64,000 nt of DNA, from assembly GCA_000827205.1 (NCBI GenBank), contig KN832567.1, positions 952,681 to 1,016,680 of the forward strand, given 5' to 3'. This document shows, piece by piece, positions 42,070 through 51,768 of the stretch. The notes below the pieces were generated by a model. That model was given only the letters and a program-made list of their open reading frames with translations, was not told where the DNA came from and made no database searches. Positions within the stretch are counted from its first letter, which is position 1; every line of letters begins with the position of its first letter. The position numbers and the translations under genes were made by a program. Source of the DNA: Plicaturopsis crispa FD-325 SS-3 (lineage: Eukaryota > Basidiomycota > Agaricomycetes > Amylocorticiales > Amylocorticiaceae).

Positions 42070-43137
42070 CTACCTTTCATCGCGCTGAGAATGACGCCTA
42101 TCTATGCGAGTGAACGCTCCGGGATATCTGCAAACTGACTTCGTGAGAGGCTCGTGGCGGAGTAAATAACAAATTCCACGAACCTCCGCCGACCTCACAA
42201 GAGTCTCCGTGTCGCGTATAGCGTTGTGCCACACGTCCGCACCGCTATCAGCATTAAGCATCCATTCCTTGAAAGGATTCGCGCTCGCAAAGGCGACACA
42301 GAGCCTGCCGTTTGTTTTTTGCACGGGCAAGTACCACGCCAGGAAGTCGGCGTTGGCGGTCTCCACGCGATCCATGGCGAGGACGATGAACTCGATGCAG
42401 TTCGACCTGTCGTCGAGGATGTCGTAAAAACTGCGACCGGTGTGTGCAATGCTGGAGCGGGGACACGGAAACCACACTTTGACATGCGTGAGCTGAGGAC
42501 ACGCACGCACGAGCCCGCTCAGGTGCTCCGAGTATCTTATACCAACGGCGCTAAGGTCAAGGCGAGTCATCATGGCGAACACAATGCTCGGCGGCGCGCC
42601 CTCAACCATTGCTGTATACATCTCGATGTTGACTGGGCCCCAGTCTCCCACGAGCGTGAGCTCGAAGTCTTGCGGGGCGGCAAGATGCTGCCATTGCTCG
42701 CGCTGCATTCCACGCAGGCCTCCAAGGGCAAAACGGGCAGGCAGAGCAAGTCTGGTCGCGTTTGGGGAATGCACGAGGATGTCGCCGATTCGCTTCGTAC
42801 TGGGGCCTTCGCAAGTATCAATGTAAATATTCCGAACCGGTATTGCTCGTCTGGGGTCACACATGACGAGGTGGTGGAATTCTCTTACGGGCGCGTCGAG
42901 TTGAAAGACAATGGTTGAGACGAGGAATGGCCAGGCCAAATCGCGGGTCCAGGATGCGACGAGGCAGAGGGTACGACAAGCGTCCCTGGACGATGCGGCT
43001 GCGAGCCAGAGAATCTGGACGACCAGTTCGGTAGGAAAATCATCGGGAACCTGAAGTTGAGGAGAGGGCTCGAGTGACTTTTTGGTAGAACGTAAGGCGC
43101 GAAATTGAGCGAGTCGTGGTTTTAGTGAGCGTAGCAT
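42070..43137 (-). CDS. F-box-like protein, paralogue 1
   Basis: A single-exon frame of 355 residues. The N-terminal VPDDFPTELVVQILWLAAAS fits an F-box-like helix bundle, followed by TLCLVASWTRDLAWPFLVST and then a leucine-rich region with repeated MTRLDLS and CPQLTHVKVWFP signatures, as in Agaricomycete F-box/LRR proteins. Such proteins usually bring substrates to SCF ubiquitin ligases. It is clearly related along its length to the gene at 43521-44504. The last ~40 residues (after RSAEVRGICYLL) have no counterpart in the paralogue, so the natural stop may differ. Confidence 0.7.
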   Translation of the reverse strand: MLRSLKPRLAQFRALRSTKKSLEPSPQLQVPDDFPTELVVQILWLAAASSRDACRTLCLVASWTRDLAWPFLVSTIVFQLDAPVREFHHLVMCDPRRAIPVRNIYIDTCEGPSTKRIGDILVHSPNATRLALPARFALGGLRGMQREQWQHLAAPQDFELTLVGDWGPVNIEMYTAMVEGAPPSIVFAMMTRLDLSAVGIRYSEHLSGLVRACPQLTHVKVWFPCPRSSIAHTGRSFYDILDDRSNCIEFIVLAMDRVETANADFLAWYLPVQKTNGRLCVAFASANPFKEWMLNADSGADVWHNAIRDTETLVRSAEVRGICYLLRHEPLTKSVCRYPGAFTRIDRRHSQRDER

Positions 43138-43520
43138 TTAAGCAAGTCTGTCTTAAGCGTTTGAGCCTGAGCATTTGACAAGAGTCAACGTGGCTGCTTA
43201 CTCTATATCACCACGGTATCTGCCCTTTATAGGCCTCCAGCTAGCACGAGCGAGGCCGAACATGCCCGTGCTGAACACACAGATTCATCGCCAACGAGCG
43301 CAAACGGCGAAATCATCACAGATAGGGTCACGTTGCGAACAACCTGATAATTGGTTACATACATTGTACACGCCCTGCCCTTCGCTTAGCATAAGGAACC
43401 CACAGCACAGACAGAAGGGCGTGGCCTCGCCCGAACACTCTCTGCACTCCCTCGGGGATCTGACTCAGAACTCAACTTACACGAGCGAGTGCTGGGGTCT
43501 CTGTAAGTAAACACGTTGGC
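43138..43520. other. Spacer between the two F-box-like paralogues
   Basis: 383 bp, presumptive promoter of the first paralogue. No other feature seen. Confidence 0.45.
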
Positions 43521-44504
43521 CTAGTGAGAGACTGCCGGTGGAGATGAAGTCAAATCCACACGCACCTCCATCGATTTCACGAGAGTCAACGTGTCGCGTC
43601 TAGCGCGGTCCCAGACGTCCTCACCGCCGCCCGCAGCGCATCTCCAGTCGCTGTGCGGCGTGGAGATCGGGGAAGTAACGCACAGCCTGTCGTCTCTGCT
43701 TTGTATGGGCAGATACCACGCCAGAAAATCGGCCTTCGTCGTTTCCGCGAGGTCCATGGCGAGGGCAACGAACTTGAGGGAACTGGAGTCGTCGTCGAGC
43801 ATGTCGTAGACGGCGCAATCAGCTTGAGCCATTTCCGAGACCCAACCGTCGTCTTCGGGATACTCGAACCGTACTTTGAGATGCGTGAGCTGAGGACAAG
43901 CATCGGCTAGCTCGCTCAGTTGCAGCGGCACTCCGGTACCAGCGTGGGTCAGGTCGAGGCGAGTCATCACGGAGAATACAGGGTTCTGGGTGGCGCCCTT
44001 GAGCATGTCGGAATGGAGGTAGAAATCTTGTATGTACGTCTGCCCGACGATGGTAAGTTCAACGTCCCGTGGGCCGGCGAGATGCTCCCATTCCTCAGGC
44101 TGCAGTCCACGCAGGCCTCTGAGGACGAAAGCAGCGGAAAAAGCAATCCTCGTCGCGTTCTGGCAGTGCATGAGGATGCTGCCAATGCGACAGATCTGGG
44201 AATTCGGGGCGACACCGTCTTTCGAGTCCCATAATGAGACGTGTAACCAGATATTCCGCACTAGTAGTGCTCGTCGAGGATCCCGCATGATCAGGCGATG
44301 GAATCCGTTTAAGGAGGACTCCTGCTGCAGGACAACGGTCGAGACTAGGAATGGCCAGGCTAGCTCACGAGTCCAGGATGCGACGAGGCAAAGGGTGTCG
44401 CAAAAGTCCTTGGACGATGCGGCTGCGAATTGGAGGATGAGGATGATCAGCTCAGTAGGATAATCATCAGGTATTAGAGGAGAAATCGTCTGCTCGGATG
44501 CCAT
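43521..44504 (-). CDS. F-box-like protein, paralogue 2
   Basis: A single-exon frame of 327 residues: IPDDYPTELIILILQFAAAS, LCLVASWTRELAWPFLVSTV, RDPRRALLVRNIWLH, LRGLRGLQPEEWEHLAGPRD, VMTRLDLTHAGTG, CPQLTHLKVRFEYP and KADFLAWYLPIQS. Nearly every block has a counterpart in paralogue 1 (for example ADFLAWYLPVQK), so the pair is a tandem duplication, already diverged to perhaps half identity. Both have the same orientation and the gap is under 400 bp. The predicted role is substrate recognition in an SCF-type complex, inferred from the family. Confidence 0.7.
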   Translation of the reverse strand: MASEQTISPLIPDDYPTELIILILQFAAASSKDFCDTLCLVASWTRELAWPFLVSTVVLQQESSLNGFHRLIMRDPRRALLVRNIWLHVSLWDSKDGVAPNSQICRIGSILMHCQNATRIAFSAAFVLRGLRGLQPEEWEHLAGPRDVELTIVGQTYIQDFYLHSDMLKGATQNPVFSVMTRLDLTHAGTGVPLQLSELADACPQLTHLKVRFEYPEDDGWVSEMAQADCAVYDMLDDDSSSLKFVALAMDLAETTKADFLAWYLPIQSRDDRLCVTSPISTPHSDWRCAAGGGEDVWDRARRDTLTLVKSMEVRVDLTSSPPAVSH

Positions 44505-44645
44505 TCAGGACGTCGAACGTGAATTTCAGGTATCTATGATGAGCGTACGCTGTAGAGCAGAACTTGGCGCGTCGTCGGCGTAGACTCGAGGCAGTCAAAA
44601 TTTCACAGCCGACACTCGAAGATAATCGTTCGAGTTGGCTGTATA

Positions 44646-45982
44646 GGGACTGGAGCATAACGCGGCCATTTAGTACGGTCAAACTTCCGAATACCTTCCG
44701 GCCATCACATGACCAGAATAAAATGGACTTAGAAAAAATCGAGCACTCTGGAAAATTCAAACTCGCCGTATCGTATTTCTGAGGAGACAGAAAGTTCGGC
44801 CTTGTACTAATCAAGAGGCCCCCGAAGTTGTGCATGATGATATTCAAAAGCAGGCCAACGGCAACTCAAATGGTATGCAGTCGAGCCAGGTTAGAATTGA
44901 TTTCCGAGCCGACGGTGTGTCGCAAAATATACAGACAGAGCTACCCCCGAACTAACTTAGCATTGAACGGGATGTCGCATGAGAAGTGGGCAATGTTGTT
45001 ATCAACAAGCGCCCTCAATTGAGGTGCGGCGCGGCGCCCATCCTCCTATCCCTGCTTCGTATGTGAAGTGGTACTTGTCCAATGTCGCGGGTTACACCGA
45101 CTCGAAGCCCATGCTAAGCGGCCTCCGTCTCCGCACTAGAAAGCCTGAGAGCCCTGATTGTACGCCAAAATGACGGCACCTTTTGAGTCAAACGAGGACG
45201 GCGTTCGTCGTTTTGTGCTTCGGAGGTCAATCGGAAGACCCACCCGGTGCCATGATCAAGTTGAAAGACGACGTACCGGTCGAAAAATCCTGTCCTGTAG
45301 CCCAGGGATTTGCACGATCCATCTCGCTTCCTCCTTTCACGAGGGAGCATGCTCTCCCGCATTTCATTTGAGACGGCTTGGGTGCTCGAGCTTCAAATAT
45401 GTGTACCCAGTGTCATAGCTCCTGGCATGCTAATCGTAGCCTCTCGGGGAAGACTACTTCAAATGGAATGCTACACGATCACGGAATGGTGTCAGTGCGA
45501 TGTGAATTAGGTCGAAGGTCGAGTATGGGCACCGTGCAATCAGAGACGCTACGCGATGCGCCGCGCGCCGCCACTCCCGAGCTATCTACACGGTGGAAAC
45601 TACTCAATGATGGTCAGCTGGTACCGTCTATAGCAAATCCGTGGCTTTAGGCTATAAACCTAAGAAATGAAAGGCCATAGGACGAGGTTGAGAGATGGAC
45701 TCGGGTCTTGGAGGTGAGCGCAGGGTGAAAGAGGTAAATGACCAGTTTGAGTCATTGCTTCGGGTTTACCACGCGTAGTATATGGTTTCGCGTCTCGAAA
45801 CTTGAGGGGCGTCTTGACGAGTACATTGCAAAACGTTCTGTCTCCTCAGAAATGCGATACAGCGAGTTTGAATTTTCCAAAGTGCTCGATTTTTTCTAAG
45901 TCCATTTTATTCTGGTCATGTGATGGCCGGAAGGTATTCGGAAGTTTGACCGTCCTAAATGGCCGCGTTATGCTCCAGTCCC
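44646..45982. mobile_element. Foldback / MITE-like element with ~165-bp inverted arms
   Basis: The sequence beginning GGGACTGGAGCATAACGCGG at 44646 recurs in inverted orientation ending at 45982. The match continues for about 155-165 bp on each arm (44646 to about 44810, and about 45818 to 45982) with only a few differences, such as T/G after CCATTTAG. About 1.0 kb of unrelated sequence without a recognised ORF lies between. Clear target-site duplications were not found directly outside the arms. The size and structure suggest a non-autonomous DNA transposon, but a different origin, such as an inverted duplication, is possible. Confidence 0.7.
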
Positions 45983-46977
45983 GAATCCGAGCGACAAAAC
46001 GACAATCTTTTGTGTAGCGTAGTTTTCGGGCACTGGTTCGAGTCTATCGTCGGCGCGACCAAGTTGTTGCCGCTTGCTTTACAACGACAACGACGATGAT
46101 ATGTATCTGCAACTTCAACGATTCCTTTCTGCCATCTCAGATAAATAACCAAGAAAGACTGCATGGGTGCATGCAGCAGCAGCTATCCAGCGGGAGCAGG
46201 GTTTGTGCTTTCAACTGATTTCAATCCAGCTGGCGCGCGATATCGATGTTGATTCGTGCATTTTTTATGTGGAGAGGTACGTCGCAATGAGAATACAAGG
46301 CCCTCGATTATCTGCTGACAGAGTCAGTAGGACGAGTAGAACATTGAAAGGCGCCAGCGAGCGCTGTGTACTGCCTTCCCGCCGTCCGGACATCTTCGCA
46401 AATCGCCACAGGCGAATGCCACCACTTATGCCGTGGCCAGAGCTTAACATGAAATCATCCTCAACGTGAATCCAGCAGCAGAGATTGAGACTGCACCACT
46501 TTCACTGCTTTCTGTTTGCATCGCTTTTCCCTCAAGCGACTGTCTGCTCGAATATCGCCCCATCCTCAGAAGCTTACGGGCTTACACGATGCATTGTGTC
46601 GATGTTTGATGTGGACCGATGGAAGAGCCGTGCAGACCCATCGTCGAAAACCCTCCCTTCTAATGTAGGTCTATCGGTGCTGCATGCCTCAGCTTCGCCG
46701 CGACAAGGTCTGATATCACGACTGTATTCTTATGTCCTGTGCATTGAATTCTATTGCATCATATCAACAGCATTGCTGAGCACTTCATCGCATTCTCAAC
46801 GGAGCATGCGTGGGTCAGACAATATCGGGAGGGTCTTCCAGGACCAACCGCTGTTTGCATGGCAACAGACCTCCCTCGAAACGTCACCTGAGCAGTGAGC
46901 AGTGAGCATATATCGCCTCCTCCAAGCCTCTCGTCTAAAAACCCCTCACCTGTATGCAGCTACGCAATCCAATTGCA
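45983..46977. other. Intergenic, no gene seen
   Basis: About 1 kb between the foldback element and the three-repeat protein gene. ORFs up to 137 codons lack recognisable content. Confidence 0.4.
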
Positions 46978-49277
46978 ATGAAAAGCAAAACGTCGACAGA
47001 GGACATACCTTCCCTATTCAAAGTAGATCGAAAGCCGAGCACCCGGCCTTCCTCGTTAGCCTCCTCGAAAAGCCGTAGCTCAACAATCTTCAGCTCGAAT
47101 ACTACTACCAGTCGCAACTGGACAGTGCGCACACCCCTCGGACTCGGCTCCTTGACCGGACGTGCACTTACTTTGTTCGGCGAGACTGCGCTGAGAGGAA
47201 TCGCCAACTTCAACATCCGCCGCCGACTAGCTGCGATCGCGTCTGTATTTCCTCACGACGACGACACCGCGCCTGCAGGAATTGACGAGATGTACGACGA
47301 TCTCTTGGATCTTTCTCGGTACGTGCCGTCTACGTTCGAGATGACACCGGAGGCTTAAACTATGCATCCTAAGGCCGGATTTTTATGGCGAGAACGTGCG
47401 GGGAAGCGCACTGCGGCTACTGTTCTCACAGATTGCTCGTGGACAGACGGCCTGCATGACTCGCCGTGTGACAGAGATGGAAGAACTCGACATTCGCATA
47501 CTTATGTCGGAGTTGAGTTCTGCGGTGTGCCAGAAATGGTGTGCCAGCTTGCTTTTACATTCGAGGGCCTGAACGCTGACTCTTACCTTGATACTGGACA
47601 GGCACCCTGATCCCAACGGTCTATATTCTGATCTTTGGTCGCACTATAGAACCACTCTCGACAACGACTATAGCCAGACACACCACGCCGTACTTCCTTT
47701 TATCGAGTTCGTAGATCGGCTGGCTACATCGACTGCCGACGCGGCTTCAGCACTCGTCGACTCGGGGACACTCGACATCCTGTTACATATATCCTTCTGT
47801 GACGACTTTACCTTCGAAGCCTCTGGCAAGCATCCGGTCGACAACGATCTTCGTGAAGCCTGCACTTTCGCTTTGTGCTCTCTCCATTCTCACCGAGACG
47901 ATGTCCTAAACCATGCCGTCGCCATTCTTTGGCCGACAGCGCATCCCCTACCACTCACATCTATGAAATCGTCGGTGGACACCGACAGGGTACGAGACCG
48001 AACGAAGATACTACGAGTTTTGAGCGAAGACATGCTCGGCAGACGACTTTTTTCCATTGGTTTGCGCGTGCGGAGTCAGGCGCATTTGAATGACGAGATG
48101 TACGACGATCTTCTCGAGCTCTTTAGGTGCGCCGCAATTGCATGCCTTGTTGCTTTGCCTAATCTAAGTGCTCGACTGGAAGGCCGCTGTATAGTGATAC
48201 CGTGAGGAGAGATGCGTTACGATGGCTGATCATTCAGGGCATCTATGGCCATATGGAACATATTATTCGTCTCGCCGCAAATATTCAATTCGACCTCCGC
48301 ATGTTCATGTCAAGACTTATCTCCCTCGTTTACTCGAAATGGTCCTCGAGGCAAGTGTTGCTCTGTAAACGCAAGAATCTACTAAAACACACCTTGCTAT
48401 CGACAGACATTCGAATTCCGAGCATTTCCATCGCGACCTTTGGTCACTGTACGAAATCTCCTCAAAGGAGCCCGATGCCCGGGGACCTCATGGCATCCTC
48501 GACTTAAACGGGTTTGTTGACCGCTTGTCCCAAGCGAGTCCCGCCGCTGCTTCAGCAATAGTTGACGGAGGAATTCTCGACATTCTTTTACGACTCAACT
48601 TTGGTGACCACTCCGCCGGTCGCACGCGAAGTGTTACCCTCGACACCGACATTCGAGGTGCCTGTGTTTCCTTGCTGTGTGCTCTCGCCTTCCACCTCGA
48701 CTCCAAGCACGCTACTGAGTGTCTCTTCGTCGATCCTGGGTCGAATTTGATACCTGCGGAGTCCCGAGTGCCGTCTTTTAAGGACGCGATGATGGAAGTG
48801 GCGAGTTCGCTACGAGACGTTAGCGAGTCCATATTGCTCAAACGAGTATCCGACATCGGCGAGACTCTTCAGGCTCGGCCTGACAAGACAAAAGCCATGT
48901 ACGACGACCTCATCGAACGCGCCAGGTAAGCACCCTGAAACCATAACCTACGTGCGCGAGAAAACATCGTTGTCGTGCCTAGGTCAGACTACAAGGCGCA
49001 TAACGAAACAACCCCAGGACGCGTGTCGCAGCTTCTGGTTTCCCTGGTCACCCATATCAAACCCACAGAAAGCCTACCTGAACCAGTGCCCATCAAGTTG
49101 GTTTCCGAGGACGTCGATCGCGCTTCCGGAGGCGCTTCAAGAGGGTCGAGCGTCGCAGACACCGACGCCTCCGGCGACACGGTACACTTAGATCGGTCAG
49201 ATACTCTACAGTCTGCTCTGCTGAGCTCAACTACGGTCTCTTTGTTACGAACGGCGAGCTCGCAAACGCTTTCGTAA
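46978..49277 (+). CDS. Helical protein with three large internal repeats
   Basis: About six to seven exons join in frame. The exons repeatedly encode a unit of about 200 residues: an entry segment (YSDLWSHY or HRDLWSLYE), FVDRLAT or FVDRLSQ, ASALVDSGTLDILLHI or ASAIVDGGILDILLRL, LREACTFALCSL or IRGACVSLLCAL, and an end mark MYDDLLDLSR, MYDDLLELFR or MYDDLIERAR at which introns fall in all three cases. The pattern suggests an ARM/HEAT-like all-helical solenoid. The C-terminus is Ser/Thr-rich and ends RTASSQTLS. The intron at 48351-48406 has a GC donor in the context AGGCAAGT. The family seems Agaricomycete-specific; function unknown. The ATG at 46954 in the same frame is an alternative start. 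Confidence 0.7.
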
Positions 49278-50005
49278 TTCAACATGTATGCATAGGCCTC
49301 TATCAACCCCGAGGTATCGTCGCGACCCCATTTGTCATGGTTCACTTCAGAGTCTCATAATCCAGGGTCCATAAAGTTGGACACTACGTACACCGCAACG
49401 TAGCTAGTCGCTCATACTCGTGGTATGTCGCCCTATGCACGTTCGGGGCCTTCATTCACTGACGTGGTATATCAAATGCGTCAGTGTACTTCAGTTTGCA
49501 TAATAATTTATCTTTGTCGTCCGTGCAGCAAGCGTCGCGATCGTTTCTCGGACCACTTAACTCGTGGTTTCGTGCTCCTCTTGTTCTCGCAGTTGCGACC
49601 CATGAAGGTGCCAGTTCTTCTAGCTCCTCTCCCCTGTGGTGTATGTTCTGTTTTCTGCGATATCAAAGACGGGGTTTTCTCTCCACAGCAATGGTCTTCC
49701 TGAAACTTAACTTGCCAGGTCCAATTGAAGACTGTCCTTTCTCGCGAGCGCTGCGACTTTTGAGGTACGTTCCATGGCATGATTCTACAAATAAGTTCAA
49801 GAAGCTAACCATGACTGCCACTCCACAGTTGCTAGATACATCTGTCACTCTGTGGGAATACGTGCGCAGATCGAGCAGCCGCACTCACACCTCCATATAC
49901 CAGGTGGCCAAAGTCTCGAGAGTGGCATATGCAATATATACCGTGTTGGTTCGCATGCCATTTTGACTCAAGCCCCCTTGTTTGGTACGCAGCGTGCACC
50001 TTAAC
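49278..50005. other. Intergenic, no gene seen
   Basis: About 730 bp. A 160-codon ORF (49484-49966) has no motif and no clear start context. Presumed promoter of the SDR gene. Confidence 0.4.
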
Positions 50006-51199
50006 ATGGCATTCGCTCCTCACAGCACGACTGTCCTTGTCACTGGCTTCACTGGCTTCGTAGGCTCACACGTCGCCGATCAGCTTTTGAAAGCTGGATA
50101 TCGAGTCCGTGGCACGACCCGCACGGCGTCGAAGGCAGCCTTCCTCCATGAAAAATTTACGCGCGAGTACGGGGTAGGACGCTTCGAAGTGGCGGAGGTC
50201 CCAGACATGACGGCCTCCGGCGCGTTTGACATCGCTACACAAGGTACGATCGTCTTGCACTGTTTCGGTAAGTAAACTGAGTACTAACACACATTGTATG
50301 CCTTGCTAGGCGTCTCAGCCGTCATCCATGTCGCCGCCATACTTAATTTGTCAACCGTTCTGGAGGAAGTCTATGAGCCGGACGTGCAAGGGACGCTATC
50401 TGTCTTGCGAGCTGCTGCCAAGACTTCCACAGTCGAACGTGTTATCGTCACGTCGTCTACGACGGCCGGTGCCTATCCTCGTCCAGATGTCGCAGTCGCT
50501 GTGACTGAGGATAGCTGGAACGCCTGCAGCATCAACAAATATAAAGATTTGGAGGGTCCGCTACGCGCCCACCATATCTACGCGTACAGTAAAACTGAGT
50601 CAGAAAAGGCGGCCTGGAAATTCGTGCAGGACGAGAAGGTACACAAATGCTTACTATCGACCTGCTTACTGACCTGTCTGCAGCCTGGGTTCACCTTGAA
50701 CACAATCCTGCCTGGGCATTGCTTCGGCCCGAGCCTCGACCCTACGTCAGTGACCAGCAGTGCGCAATTTGCTCTTGCTGTGCTTCGCGGCACGTTCAAT
50801 GAAGTTCAATTTCGGAGCATTTTTCCCTGTGCGCACATTCACATTCCCAAAACTACTTTACTACACTGACGGGCATATTTAATTATCATTTGACGGCGAG
50901 TAGCCTGGTTTGTCGATGTACGCGACGCGGCACTTTTGCATGTCGCTGCCCTGACCTCCGCCCCTGGCGCCCGTATCTACGCAGTAACCAAGCCATGGAG
51001 CTGGAATGAGCTGCTTCGCATCGTGCGCGAGCTCCGCCCTGAGCGTACGGATTTGCCGGAAAGTTGCCCGGCATGGGCGACTTTGCGAGACCTTAGCAAC
51101 ATCGACAACAGGCGGGGGACGGCTCTCCTCAAAGGGATGGGCAGGGAAGACTGGATCAGCCTCGAGGAGAGTGTAGCGGCCAATATTACAGGGTTCTGA
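50006..51199 (+). CDS. NAD(P)-dependent extended SDR (dihydroflavonol-reductase-like)
   Basis: Four exons. Exon 1 encodes VLVTGFTGFVGSHVADQLL, the GxxGxxG dinucleotide-binding motif of extended SDRs, at residues 10-28. Exon 2 gives VSAVIHVAAILNLS (NAD-binding), VERVIVTSSTTAG (catalytic Ser/Thr region) and HIYAYSKTESEKAAW with the catalytic Tyr-x3-Lys. Exon 3 continues FTLNTILPGHCFGPSLDP, and exon 4 gives WFVDVRDAALLHVAALTSAP. About 340-350 residues, the normal length for NADPH-dependent methylglyoxal/ketone reductases such as Gre2 and dihydroflavonol reductase. For the last intron, the donor in the run CCCTGTGCGC (about 50828) keeps the frame, whereas reading through gives a stop. Substrate unknown. 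Confidence 0.85.
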
Positions 51200-51768
51200 T
51201 GCAGTGTTTCATTCTAGCACCATAGCATGCGGTCCACGACTTTCTACTTCATACTTGAAGGGATGGCGAGGAAACCAGTTAACCAATCCGTGTCGTTCTT
51301 TGTCCAAATCGTCTGCCTTGAAGGTCCGCTGGCATGATGTACCGGGATGTTCTGATTCACAACTCTCGCGCATACTTAATGCTTCTTCGCCTGCGCGCCA
51401 AAGAAGTGTTCTCGGAAGGCCCTACTCTACAGCGCGAAACGTTGTGATACCCCTCCTGGCCGAGATGGTGAGTCATAGTGCCTCTCGATCGCAAATATGG
51501 ACTCATTTGCGTGCAATGCACCCCCTGTAGCCTCTGCGTATTCACTTGCTCATGTGACGACCTCAAACAGGCGTATCGTAGCGGTCCATCCGTGAAGCGC
51601 GTTGATAGATGCCAGCAGACGCCTCCAGCCAAAAAAAAACCTGCTTCGCATGAGAGAATCTGAACCTGTCCGACGGTTCCGCCGCCCCGTGCAGTATGTC
51701 TTCTCGATGCTCGTCGTCGTATATGACATACCTTCGTCGCGGAAGTTAGCGTCCAACCAGCCCACAAG
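51200..51768. other. Intergenic, no gene seen
   Basis: About 570 bp between two plus-strand genes. Only short ORFs. Confidence 0.45.

Noticed and set aside
46000-46060. TTCGAGTC word as possible tRNA T-loop
   Set aside because: No matching acceptor stem, anticodon arm or D-arm nearby.
50869-50872. Early stop in the SDR reductase
   Set aside because: It lies in the third intron; using the GTGCGC donor restores the C-terminal exon with WFVDVRDAA.
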